The notes beneath the pieces were generated by a model. That model ran no database searches. It saw only the letters and a list, made by a program, of their open reading frames with translations, and was not told the DNA's origin. A stretch of 64,000 nucleotides of DNA. It comes from DASZQL01 sp964391865 (GTDB taxonomy: Bacteria > Planctomycetota > Phycisphaerae > Phycisphaerales > UBA1924). The stretch is taken from positions 124,001 to 188,000 of the forward strand of contig CAYMNQ010000004.1 in the NCBI GenBank assembly GCA_964391865.1, in the 5' to 3' direction. Position 1 is the first letter of the stretch. The number at the start of each line of letters is the position of its first letter. Both the position numbers and the translations under genes were made by a program. Below are positions 1-7,725 of the stretch, one piece after another.

Positions 1-958
1 TCCGTTCCTGCAGCGTCGCCCACGCCAGCCGGCACATCTGCTCGACGGGCTGGACCACCGTGCTGATCGCCGGGTCGGTGTATTCGCCGTCCTCGATGCC
101 GTCGATGCCCACGATCGCCACGTCCTCGGGAACGCGCAGCCCGAGGTCGCGCACACCGCGGTAGGCGCCGACCGCGAGGTCGTCGTTGATGCAGAAGAGC
201 GCGTCGGGGGGCGTGGCGCGCTTGAAGCGCTGCTTGACGGCTTCGCGGGCCCCGGCGCGGGTCTCTTCCGTCGCAACGATGAGGTCGACGGGCAGCCCGG
301 CTTCCTGGAGCACGCGCTCGTACGCGCGGGTCCGCTGGCTGCGCACGGGGCTGATCGAGCCGTTGGCGGTGACGTGCGCGATCCGCCGACAGCCGCGCTC
401 GAGCAGGTGCCGCACCGCCTCCTCGCACCCCGTCTCGTGATCGCAGCCGATGTAGTCCGCATCGAGCGGGTAGTCGCTCGACAGCCCGACCAGCGGCGTG
501 TGTTTCGTGCCGTTGTTCTCCGAGTGCTCGTGCGCGATGTGCTCGCGGGCCGCCTTGGCGCAGTCGGCGGCGATGATCCCGTCCACCGGCCACCCCGCCA
601 CGATCGGGCGCGTGTGCGGCATCTCGGGGATGCCCGCCGGCGGATCGGGCTGCTGAACGAAGGCTGAGAGAATCGTCTCGTACCCGTCCGCCCGGGCGAG
701 GTCGTGCAACGCGCGGACCATCTGGGAGTAGTAGGGGCGGTCGGGGTTTCGGATCCACAGGCCGACGACCTGCGTCTTTCCGGTCGCCAGGCTCCGGGCC
801 GCCCGGTTCATCTGGTAGCCGAGCTCGTTCGCCGCCTGGAGCACCTTGGTCCGCGTGCCCTCGGAGATAAACTGACTGGGCTTGCCGGAAAGTACCCTCG
901 ATACGGTGGCCTGCGACACATTCACGCGACGAGCGATTTCAAGCATCGTAATCGCCAT
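1..958 (-). CDS. LacI/GalR-family transcriptional regulator (3' end beyond window)
   Basis: About 319 codons are visible and the frame is still open at base 1. The N-terminus MAITMLEIARRVNVSQATVS is the classic LacI helix-turn-helix, followed by the VLSGK..Q hinge region and a periplasmic-binding-like sensor domain (GYQMNRAARSLATGKT, then DGIIAADC, IGCDHETG and DALFCINDDLAVGAYRGVRD). The family represses carbohydrate genes and is released or activated by a sugar or sugar phosphate; the ligand cannot be read from sequence. ATG at 958 is preceded by GAAAGGAG about 10 bases upstream. An imperfect inverted repeat, GACAAC-N7-GTTGAC at 1010-1028, lies upstream and could be an auto-operator, but this is inference. 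The target operon is not visible in the window. Confidence 0.93.
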   Translation of the reverse strand, partial: MAITMLEIARRVNVSQATVSRVLSGKPSQFISEGTRTKVLQAANELGYQMNRAARSLATGKTQVVGLWIRNPDRPYYSQMVRALHDLARADGYETILSAFVQQPDPPAGIPEMPHTRPIVAGWPVDGIIAADCAKAAREHIAHEHSENNGTKHTPLVGLSSDYPLDADYIGCDHETGCEEAVRHLLERGCRRIAHVTANGSISPVRSQRTRAYERVLQEAGLPVDLIVATEETRAGAREAVKQRFKRATPPDALFCINDDLAVGAYRGVRDLGLRVPEDVAIVGIDGIEDGEYTDPAISTVVQPVEQMCRLAWATLQER

Positions 959-1161
959 GATTGCTCAAGCTCCTTTCGCCCCTCAAGTCCTGTAAGCACA
1001 GGAACTTACGACAACTTCATCGGTTGACGCAAGGGGAATCTGGCAATTTGGCGAAGCGAATCTGCTGATACGGATATGTAATCGAATGCCGTACTTGCTA
1101 TCACGGGCGTTTCCGCAGGATATCCACACGAATCGTAAAGAAGTCAGCCTCCACGGCACAA

Positions 1162-1183
1162 TAACCCATTTAAAAATGGGTAT
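1162..1183. terminator. AT-rich hairpin between prfB and the LacI-type gene
   Basis: ACCCATTT (1164-1171) and AAATGGGT (1174-1181) form a near-perfect stem with a very short AA loop, about 60 bases after the prfB stop. It may end prfB transcription, although no strong U-run follows; an operator is the alternative. The rest of the 959-1237 gap shows no gene. Confidence 0.35.
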
Positions 1184-1237
1184 TCAATCGGTGCAATGCC
1201 ACGCCTGTCGAAGCGTTGCTATTGATTGCGCGTTGAT

Positions 1238-2405
1238 TCAGGACGCCTCGGGGGCGGCGGCTGGGCCGGCTTCGCGCTCCGCCTGTTCCTTGCGGCGGCG
1301 CTGCAACTCGGCATCGATAAACGGATCGAGGTTGCCCGCGAGCACATCCACCGGCGACCCGGACTCGTGCCCCGTGCGGTGGTCCTTGACGCGCGAGTCA
1401 TAGATCACGTACGAGCGGATCTGCGTGCCCCAGCCGCGGTCGATCGATCCGCCGGCGGCTTCCTTGATCTCTTTGTTCCGCCGCTCTTCCTCGATCTGCT
1501 CGAGCTTTGCCTGAAGGATCGCGAGCGCCTGCTTCCGGTTCTGCGGCTGCTCGCGATACGTGCTGCTGACGACCATGATGCCCGTCGGCTTGTGCACGAC
1601 GCGCACGGCGGAGGCCACCTTGTTCACGTTCTGCCCGCCCGGGCCGCTGGCGCGGACGAAGGGGGTGATTTCAAGGTCCTTGTCGGGGATTTCGACGTTG
1701 GATTCCTCGAACTCGGGCGTGACATCGACGGTGGCGAAGCTGGTCTGGCGCTTGCCCTGTGCGTTGAACGGTGAGACGCGCGCGAGCCGGTGCGTGCCCC
1801 GCTCGCACTTCAGGTAGCCGAATGAATTCGGCCCGCTGACGCGGAGGGTGACGGAATCGAGACCGACTTCCGAGCCGTAGGATTTTTCGATCTCCTCGAC
1901 CTTCCACTCGGTGTGATACTTCTCGAAGAAGAGCAGATACATGCGGAAGAGCATCTCGCACCAGTCGTTGGCCTCGGTGCCGCCGTCGCCGGCGGAGATG
2001 GTGAAGAAGCAGTTCCGCTGGTCGTGCTTGCCCGAGAGGAGCGAGAGGAGCTCGATGCGCGCCATGCGCTGATTGAGGTTGAAGAGCAGCGCGTCGGCCT
2101 CGGCGAGGAGATCCTTGTCGGGCGTGCCGGGCCCGCCGAGTTCCTTCGCCATCTCGTAGCCGGCCTTCGCGTCGCCGAACTGGCCGAGGGCTTCCTGCAG
2201 CGGCGCGACGACCGCCTTGAGCGATTTCAATTCATCGACGGTTTTCTTGGCGGCTTCGGGCTTGTCCCAGAAATCCGCGGCCCCCATCTTCGCTTCGAGC
2301 TGCGTGAGCTGGGCGAGTTTGGCGTCGTAGTTAAAGAGAGTCGCGGATCGTTGAGATCCGCGCCTCGAGATTGTCGATCACGGGCTGGTGCGCGTCGTAG
2401 TGCAT
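1238..2405 (-). CDS. prfB: Peptide chain release factor 2, made through a +1 programmed frameshift
   Basis: RF2 releases finished polypeptides at UGA and UAA codons. The 349-residue downstream frame has the RF2 anticodon-mimic SPF (RVSPFNAQGKRQTSF) and the catalytic GGQ (RASGPGGQNVNK). It begins abruptly at MGAADFWD, well inside the family's N-terminal helical domain. The missing N-terminus lies in the -1-shifted frame: ATG at 2405 opens 24 codons ending DSL at CTT TAA (2336-2331). A +1 slip then reads AAC TAC GAC, joining directly to the long frame and giving about 388 residues, the normal RF2 size. An in-frame ATG at 2417 is an alternative start. No clear Shine-Dalgarno precedes either. See the separate slip-site entry. 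Confidence 0.93.
2330..2336 (-). other. prfB +1 frameshift site CTT TAA C
   Basis: On the minus strand codon 24 is CTT (2336-2334), followed by in-frame TAA (2333-2331) and C (2330). Shifting +1 reads AAC TAC GAC and restores the RF2 frame. The usual site is CTT TGA C preceded by an AGGGGG-like internal Shine-Dalgarno. Here the stop is UAA and the preceding codons (CGC GAC TCT) have no purine-rich SD-like run. UAA is also read by RF1, so autoregulation by RF2 level would be weaker than with UGA. Confidence 0.85.
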
Positions 2406-2600
2406 GGGGCGGATCATAGCGGAGAAGTGGCGACGGCGGGAGTGCCGTCAGACTGGGCAATTTGGGCGTTGCAGGTCCCTTGTTCTCGGATCTGCATAGG
2501 AAAAAAGTCAGTCCGCCTGACGATCAAACGTCCGGTTTGGAAGGGATTGCCGCTCTCCTTCTTGGATTTCAAGCGCATATTCGGAATAGGAGAAGCGCCC

Positions 2601-3845
2601 ATGAACGCCCGCCAGTCGAGCATCCATCGTTTGTTCACCGTGGTGGTCACCGGGATGGCCGCGGTGCTCGTGACCGCAGTCAGCGCGTTGGGGGCCAGCC
2701 GGGCCATCGTCGTGACCGGCTGGGATCCCAAGCAGGCGAACCGAGACGCGCTCACCGCGGAGGCCGACCTCGCGGAGAGCATCTATCGCGCGAAGGGGTA
2801 CGCGATCACCCGCGTCAACCACGTGTCGAAAGAGGCGTTGCTGACGCTGCTGTGCCAGGCCGACGCCACGCACCTCTTCTACGCCGGGCATGGCTGCGTG
2901 GCGAACGACGCGGGCGATGGCATCGCGCAGCTCGAACTCGTGCCCGGCGCGTTCCCGGGCGGCTACTTGTATTTCCAGGAGGTCATCGATCGCGTGCCGC
3001 TGAACTGCCGCCAGCGCTTCCGCCAGGTGGTGCTGAACGCCTGTGCGCAGCGGCAGGTCGGGTGGGCGGTTGCATTCCCGGGCGCGCTGGTCTGGGGCTT
3101 TGATACGCCCATCACCAACGCCACCTGCAAGAACGACCTGCAGCAGAACGGCGCGGCGCGGACATCGCCCAAGACCTCGGCCCCCCGCGGTGGCGATGAA
3201 GAGTCCGGCACGTCGGGCCTTGCGCCAGCGCCGATCGTCGACCCGCGCATCGTTTCGGCGATCCCCGTGAGTTTCGACTTCGGTTCGCGCACCTTCCGGG
3301 CCGACGGCTGGTGGGATTACATCGACATGCCGTGGCGCATGAGCGATACGCTCGGCGCGGCGATCGGCGCAAAGCGATTCAACGTGTTCCTTCACAACGA
3401 CGAGGGTGGCGTGACCCTGCTCAAGGGCATCGAAGTCTCGGGCGGCGAGGTGGTCGCCGAGCAACTGGGTGCGTTCGCCGACCCTGACTTTCTGGTTGAC
3501 TTCACGGGCGCCGCGTTCGAGGCCGCGACCGCGAACATCGACTCGCTGCCCACGCTCTTCGCCGAGGGTTCCGCGATCATCACGTCGAACACCACAGGGT
3601 TGCCCGACAGCGTCCTGTTCGAGGCGGTGTCCGCCGTCATGTTCGGCAAGGGCGCGGTCGTCCCCGTGTGCGAGGGAGACGCGGACGGCGACGGCGTCAT
3701 CGGGTTGGCGGATCTGGCGATCGTCATCACGCACTGGGGCATCAGCGGCGTGCCGGGGCAGCTCGGCGATCTGAACCACGACGGCTCGCGCGGGCTCGGC
3801 GACGTCGCGCGGGTCATCGCGAATTGGGGCGAAACCTGCCCGTAG
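2601..3845 (+). CDS. Secreted caspase-fold (clan CD-like) protein with C-terminal dockerin-like tail
   Basis: 414 residues. ATG at 2601 follows an AGGAGA site and gives a signal peptide (hydrophobic residues about 11-32, ending ALGAS). The body contains LFYAGHG, with His at residue 97, and VVLNACAQ, with Cys at residue 148. This order and spacing match the His/Cys dyad of caspase-like, CHAT and C13-type peptidases. The C-terminus carries two EF-hand-like repeats, GDADGDGVIGLADLAIV and GDLNHDGSRGLGDVARV, ending NWGETCP. An exported Cys protease, or an inactive relative, anchored or assembled through the tail is inferred; no substrate is evident. The gene is divergent from prfB and followed by a strong terminator. 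Confidence 0.75.
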   Translation: MNARQSSIHRLFTVVVTGMAAVLVTAVSALGASRAIVVTGWDPKQANRDALTAEADLAESIYRAKGYAITRVNHVSKEALLTLLCQADATHLFYAGHGCVANDAGDGIAQLELVPGAFPGGYLYFQEVIDRVPLNCRQRFRQVVLNACAQRQVGWAVAFPGALVWGFDTPITNATCKNDLQQNGAARTSPKTSAPRGGDEESGTSGLAPAPIVDPRIVSAIPVSFDFGSRTFRADGWWDYIDMPWRMSDTLGAAIGAKRFNVFLHNDEGGVTLLKGIEVSGGEVVAEQLGAFADPDFLVDFTGAAFEAATANIDSLPTLFAEGSAIITSNTTGLPDSVLFEAVSAVMFGKGAVVPVCEGDADGDGVIGLADLAIVITHWGISGVPGQLGDLNHDGSRGLGDVARVIANWGETCP

Positions 3846-3900
3846 TTCAGCACCCACGATACGGCCTTCGGTATCCGACTTTGCGGAGATTCTGACACGG

Positions 3901-3927
3901 CAACCCGGCGAACACGCCGGGTTGTTT
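3901..3927 (+). terminator. Rho-independent terminator
   Basis: CAACCCGGCG (3901-3910), loop AACA, CGCCGGGTTG (3915-3924), then TTT: a perfect 10-bp stem just after the caspase-like gene and before the nitrilase ribosome-binding site. Confidence 0.8.
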
Positions 3928-3948
3928 CCATTCGGAGAGAATGCACGC

Positions 3949-4887
3949 ATGAAAGCCGCGATTGCTCAGATTGCCCCGGTGCTGCTCGACCGCGAGAAGA
4001 CCACGAAAAAAGTCATCGACGCCGTGCGCGACGCGGGGGCGAAGGGCGCCGCGCTCGTCGCCTTCGGCGAGACGCTGATCCCGGCGTACCCGCTGTGGCT
4101 GTGCCGCACGGACGGCGCGCGGTTCGACGCGCCGGACCAGAAGGAACTCCACGCGCTCTACCTGCGCGAAGCGGTATGCATCGAAGATGGGCACCTCTCG
4201 GGCGTGTGCGACGCGGCGGCGCGGGCGAAGATCGCGGTGGTGCTGGGCGTCGCCGAGCGACCGCGCGACCGCGCCGGGCACACTATCTACTGCTCGCGCG
4301 TCTTCATCAGCCCCGCCGGCGAGATTCTCTCCGTCCACCGCAAGCTCATGCCCACGCACGAGGAGCGCCTCAGCTGGGGCATCGGCGACGGCGCGGGGCT
4401 GGTGACGCACGAAGTGGGCGAGTTCGCCGTCGGCGGGCTGAACTGCTGGGAGAACTGGATGCCCCTCGCGCGGGCGGCGCTGCACGCGCAGGGCGAGACG
4501 CTGCACGTCGCGCTCTGGCCCGGCTGCGAAAGGCTGACGCGCGACATCACCCGCTTCATCGCGCTCGAGGGGCGCAGCTATGTGCTGTCGGCAAGCGCGA
4601 TCATCCGGGCGAGCGATGTGCCGATGGGCGTGCCGAGCCGGGAGCGGATGTGCGCGGGAGAATCGATGTTCTACGACGGCGGGTCGTGCATCGCCGGGCC
4701 GGATGGGAAGTGGCTCGTCGAGCCGGTGGTGGGGCGGGAGGAAATCATCATGGCGGAGTTGGACCCGGATGCCGTGCGGCGCGAGCGGCAGAACTTCGAT
4801 TTGTCGGGGCACTATGCCCGGCCGGAGGTGCTGGAGTTGAGGGTGGATCGGCGGAGAGGCGGTGGGGTGAGATTCTTGGAGGGGTGA
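3949..4887 (+). CDS. Nitrilase-family carbon-nitrogen hydrolase
   Basis: 312 residues. The Glu-Lys-Cys triad of the nitrilase superfamily is present: E41 in FGETLIPAYPLW, K132 in HRKLMPTHEERLSWG and C166 in GGLNCWENWMPLAR. The extended motifs resemble true nitrilases and cyanide-type enzymes (the WENWMPLAR segment is typical) rather than omega-amidases, so hydrolysis of a nitrile to the acid plus ammonia is the best guess. ATG at 3949 is chosen because GGAGAG lies 8 bases upstream; an earlier in-frame start at 3922 falls inside the preceding terminator. The protein is cytoplasmic, with no signal peptide. No neighbouring gene suggests the substrate. Confidence 0.9.
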   Translation: MKAAIAQIAPVLLDREKTTKKVIDAVRDAGAKGAALVAFGETLIPAYPLWLCRTDGARFDAPDQKELHALYLREAVCIEDGHLSGVCDAAARAKIAVVLGVAERPRDRAGHTIYCSRVFISPAGEILSVHRKLMPTHEERLSWGIGDGAGLVTHEVGEFAVGGLNCWENWMPLARAALHAQGETLHVALWPGCERLTRDITRFIALEGRSYVLSASAIIRASDVPMGVPSRERMCAGESMFYDGGSCIAGPDGKWLVEPVVGREEIIMAELDPDAVRRERQNFDLSGHYARPEVLELRVDRRRGGGVRFLEG

Positions 4888-4960
4888 GCGCGAAAGGGAG
4901 ATGATGAATGCGTTGTATGGTGAGTTTGTAGGCGATTCTCACCTACAGGAGGTTTCTTCG

Positions 4961-5848
4961 ATGAGAACCACTCTTGCTCTCGTGGTGATCTTTGGGATCG
5001 GTGTTCTGTGCGGCCAATCAGCGGTCGCCCAGGATGTAAACAAATCAGACCCAACGCCCGCGCCCCAGAAGGCGAATCCAGAAGCGGCTAAGTGGGCACG
5101 CGAGCAGTGGGACGCGCAACAGGATTCCATGCGCCGGGGCCAACTGCGTTCACTCGCAGAGGCCAATCCCCTGAAGAAGCCGGTCACGATCGATTTCCTT
5201 GGCGGATCGATCAATCAGTACATCGAGGCGGTTCAGGCCGCGGCGGGTGAGCGTCGAGTCATCTCGTTCGTGAGTGATGACGTCAAGGTTCCCAAGACAA
5301 AGCTTGAAAATGTCTCGATGATCTCCGCGCTGCTGATGCTCGAACGCTGCGACGCCAGTCCAGTCGGGCCGAACGCAATCGTCGTGCTCGATCGAGAAGA
5401 CGATGCCGTGTACGTACGAACAGTAAATCGCGGCGCACCTGTGTTTCTTGAAGAGACGCGAGTCTGGTCGATTCGTTCAATCATCGACGCCGAGGGCGGC
5501 GTGCGCGCTGAGGATGTACTCGCGGCGATGCAAGCTGCATTGGCCTTACGCGCGGAAAGCATTCAGGTGTCTTTCCACGCCGAGACCGGGCTGGTAATGG
5601 CGATGGGGCGTTCGGACCAGATGAGTGTCATCAACGCCGTCATCAGCACGCTTCAAGAAGATGCGAGAGCCAGGGCTGCATTGAAGCGAGCCGCGGAAGA
5701 GAGGCTCGACTCCGAGATTCAGCGGCTCAAAGGCGCGCAGCTAGAGCTGGAGAAGCGCCTCGCCGAGACTGTGGAGAAGCTGAGCCAAGAAACCGTGCTG
5801 CGACGATCGCTCGAAGAGAAGCTCGCCCTTCGCGCGATCGGCCGGTAG
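4961..5848 (+). CDS. Secreted protein with STN-like domain and C-terminal coiled coil
   Basis: 295 residues. A perfect AGGAGG at 4947-4952 sets the ATG at 4961. A signal peptide (LALVVIFGIGVLCG, cleavage near AVAQD) is followed by a polar linker. Residues about 70-125 (PVTIDFLGGSINQYIEAV, then DDVKVPKTKLENVSMISAL) resemble the short secretin/TonB N-terminal (STN) fold in which beta strands precede a two-helix segment. The last 60 residues are heptad-like and charged (EERLDSEIQRLKGAQLELEK), a probable coiled coil. Function is unknown; a periplasmic or envelope role is inferred. The lower GC and plainer codon use here differ slightly from its neighbours. Confidence 0.7.
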   Translation: MRTTLALVVIFGIGVLCGQSAVAQDVNKSDPTPAPQKANPEAAKWAREQWDAQQDSMRRGQLRSLAEANPLKKPVTIDFLGGSINQYIEAVQAAAGERRVISFVSDDVKVPKTKLENVSMISALLMLERCDASPVGPNAIVVLDREDDAVYVRTVNRGAPVFLEETRVWSIRSIIDAEGGVRAEDVLAAMQAALALRAESIQVSFHAETGLVMAMGRSDQMSVINAVISTLQEDARARAALKRAAEERLDSEIQRLKGAQLELEKRLAETVEKLSQETVLRRSLEEKLALRAIGR

Positions 5849-5912
5849 TCATATCCTCGCAAGATCCGTCTGATCCAGCCTTGCTCGTACAAGATCCCGG
5901 AGCCCCCCGCGC

Positions 5913-6533
5913 GTGGCGATGAGCATCGCCGAACTCACCGCCGCCGTCGCCGCGGGTGATCCCGCGGCGTTCGGCGCGTTGTACGAGGCGCGGTTCAACA
6001 GTGTTTACGCGATCGCCCGGCGGGCGACCGGGCGCGACGAGTCCTTCTGCCTCGACGTGACGCAGGACGCTTTCATGCGGGTCATCAAATCCATGAAGCC
6101 GATGGAAAAGGAAGAGCAACTCGGCGCGTGGCTGCGCCGCGTCACCATCACCGCCGCGTACGACCGGCTGCGGCGGGAGCGCGCGTGGCATCGGCGGCAC
6201 CGGGAACTCGTGCCACTGACGGGTCCTCCGGTCAGTGCGATTGCGCCGAGAACCTCAAGTCACACTGACCTGCAGGAACAGGTCAGTGGCACGGGGGGGG
6301 AGTTGTCACCCGCGGGCGCGATGTCTGACGATGAGCGCCTCGCGTGGCTGCGGCGCGAACTCGCCGAGATGGATGAATCCGCGCTGTTCCTTCTCGAAGC
6401 GCGGCACCGCTTCGGCTGGACGCTCGAACGCATCGGGCGAGCGCTCGGCATGAAGCCTGGCGCGGTGGACGGGCGGCTCGGCCGCATCACCGCGTCGCTC
6501 GAACGAAAGGCAGCGGAGGCGGGGCATGAGTGA
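5913..6533 (+). CDS. ECF-type RNA polymerase sigma factor interrupted by a translated hairpin element
   Basis: 206 residues. Sigma region 2 is recognisable (DPAAFGALYEARFNSVYAIA, then DVTQDAFMRVIKSM and WLRRVTITAAYDRLRRER). Region 4 follows (LDESALFLLEARHRFGWTLE-like segment and IGRALGMKPGAVDGRLGR). The linker between them, residues about 99-127, is encoded by an inserted double-hairpin repeat (6210-6292) and reads as low-complexity VPLTGPPVSAIAPRTSS. The frame stays open, so the factor is probably functional with a longer linker. Start is GTG 5913 or ATG 5919. The stop overlaps the next gene by 8 bases, indicating translational coupling with a likely anti-sigma partner. Confidence 0.85.
   Translation: MAMSIAELTAAVAAGDPAAFGALYEARFNSVYAIARRATGRDESFCLDVTQDAFMRVIKSMKPMEKEEQLGAWLRRVTITAAYDRLRRERAWHRRHRELVPLTGPPVSAIAPRTSSHTDLQEQVSGTGGELSPAGAMSDDERLAWLRRELAEMDESALFLLEARHRFGWTLERIGRALGMKPGAVDGRLGRITASLERKAAEAGHE
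6210..6292. repeat. REP-like double hairpin (BIME-type) inside the ECF sigma gene
   Basis: Two convergent hairpins share the same head. The left one is GTGC plus CACTGAC (6214-6220), loop region GGGTCCTCCG, then GTCAGTG (6231-6237). The right one is CACTGACCTG (6263-6272), loop CAGGAA, CAGGTCAGTG (6279-6288), then GCAC. Ends GTGCCACTGAC (6210-6220) and GTCAGTGGCAC (6282-6292) are also perfect inverted repeats of each other. The 56.0 kb element has the same architecture. An 8-base G run follows the right end. Confidence 0.85.
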
Positions 6534-7200
6534 GCACCCCATTAACACGACAAACAGCGACAGCGCGGTTCCCGCGCTTTCGCGCGCGGGTGAGGAACGG
6601 CGCGCGGCGATTCTGTGCGAGCTGCTGGGCGAGCTCGAATCAACCAGGCGCGGGCGCGCAGCGCGGAAGCGCCTCGGCACGGCGGCAGGGTTCGGCATGC
6701 TCGTCACCGGCGCGGTGGTGATCGCGCTGATGCAGTCGCGCCCCGGCGTGCCGGCGGGCGGTGCCGGTTCCGCCGGCGCGCCGATCGCGCGCGACATCGT
6801 GGATGAAGGGGTCAAGGCAACAACGCCGTCGGAGCAGACGACCGTTGCAGAAATCATCCACGGCGTGCGGATCGTCCGCGCGGATCCGTCGATCGTGGAT
6901 CGCTGGCGCGCCGAAGCACCATCAAGCGGCGCCGTGATCGCGTCGAGCGAGGCGGCCTCTTCGCCGCTCCCCGCCGTCCGGATCGTCACGTCGGCGGGAA
7001 CATCGCTCGCGGACTTCGCGCCGGACCCGGCGGCGATGGCGCGCGTGACGATCCGCTCGCTCAGTGATGAGGAACTCATCGACGCGCTCGCGGCGATCGG
7101 GCGGCCGGCGGGGATCATCCGCATGGGCGGCAAGGTGTGGCTCTCCGCCGCGGTGACGGATGAGGAGATCGAGAAGGAACGCGAGCGGTCGAGGGGGTAG
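6526..7200 (+). CDS. Single-pass membrane protein, probable anti-sigma factor
   Basis: 224 residues. The ATG (6526) lies inside the end of the ECF sigma gene (8-base overlap), the usual arrangement for a cognate anti-sigma factor. A cytoplasmic N-terminus of about 45 residues (EERRAAILCELLGELESTRRG) precedes one membrane segment (GFGMLVTGAVVIALM, residues about 52-67) and an outer domain of about 150 residues. There is no classical zinc-binding HxxxCxxC anti-sigma motif, so the call rests on context and topology. The outer domain (ADFAPDPAAMARVTIRSLSD) matches no family I recognise. Confidence 0.6.
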   Translation: MSEHPINTTNSDSAVPALSRAGEERRAAILCELLGELESTRRGRAARKRLGTAAGFGMLVTGAVVIALMQSRPGVPAGGAGSAGAPIARDIVDEGVKATTPSEQTTVAEIIHGVRIVRADPSIVDRWRAEAPSSGAVIASSEAASSPLPAVRIVTSAGTSLADFAPDPAAMARVTIRSLSDEELIDALAAIGRPAGIIRMGGKVWLSAAVTDEEIEKERERSRG

Positions 7201-7233
7201 CCGCCGCGGCGATGTTGCGCGTACAGTCAATGC

Positions 7234-7698
7234 GTGGAGCCGCATCCGGGCCAGCCCTCCGACGAACTGCTGATCCGATTTCTGTCGGAGCGGTCGCCGA
7301 ATTGCCCGGTGTGCAAGTACATCTTGAAAGGGCTGACCAGCGCACGGTGCCCGGAGTGCGGATCAGAATTCCGTTTGACGCTGCAGGGCGACTCGCTGCC
7401 GGTGCGCGAATGGATCATTGGCGCGATCGGCGCGAGTACGGCGTTCGGCATGACCGTGATCTTCTGGATCGGCGCGATCCTGGTGAATCTGCTGGGGAGC
7501 GGCGCGAACCCGCCGATGGGCGGCTTGCTGATGATGTTCGCGGCCTTTGCCGTGGCTGGCGTGACGCTCTGGTGGTGGTGTACGCGGCATGTGCGCATCC
7601 GTCGGTGGTCGAGGAACAAGCGCTTGTTGGGATCACTCGGGTGTTGGTTTGTTGTGACCGTGCCGTATTGGATCGGTTGGCTGTTCTACTTTCTTTGA
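7234..7698 (+). CDS. Zinc-ribbon membrane protein, function unknown
   Basis: 154 residues beginning with GTG (7234), the only start available after the in-frame stop at 7198. The N-terminal CPVCKYILKG and CPECGSEF make a C2/C2 zinc ribbon. This is followed by about three or four membrane helices (IIGAIGASTAFGMTVIFWIG, then GGLLMMFAAFAVAGVTLWWW, then the C-terminal GCWFVVTVPYWIGWLFYFL). Small ribbon-plus-membrane proteins recur in this window (34.6 and 62.8 kb) and are common in planctomycetes, with no assigned role. Confidence 0.65.
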   Translation: MEPHPGQPSDELLIRFLSERSPNCPVCKYILKGLTSARCPECGSEFRLTLQGDSLPVREWIIGAIGASTAFGMTVIFWIGAILVNLLGSGANPPMGGLLMMFAAFAVAGVTLWWWCTRHVRIRRWSRNKRLLGSLGCWFVVTVPYWIGWLFYFL

Positions 7699-7725
7699 TC
7701 GGCATCGCGGACATACTCTGTGCGC

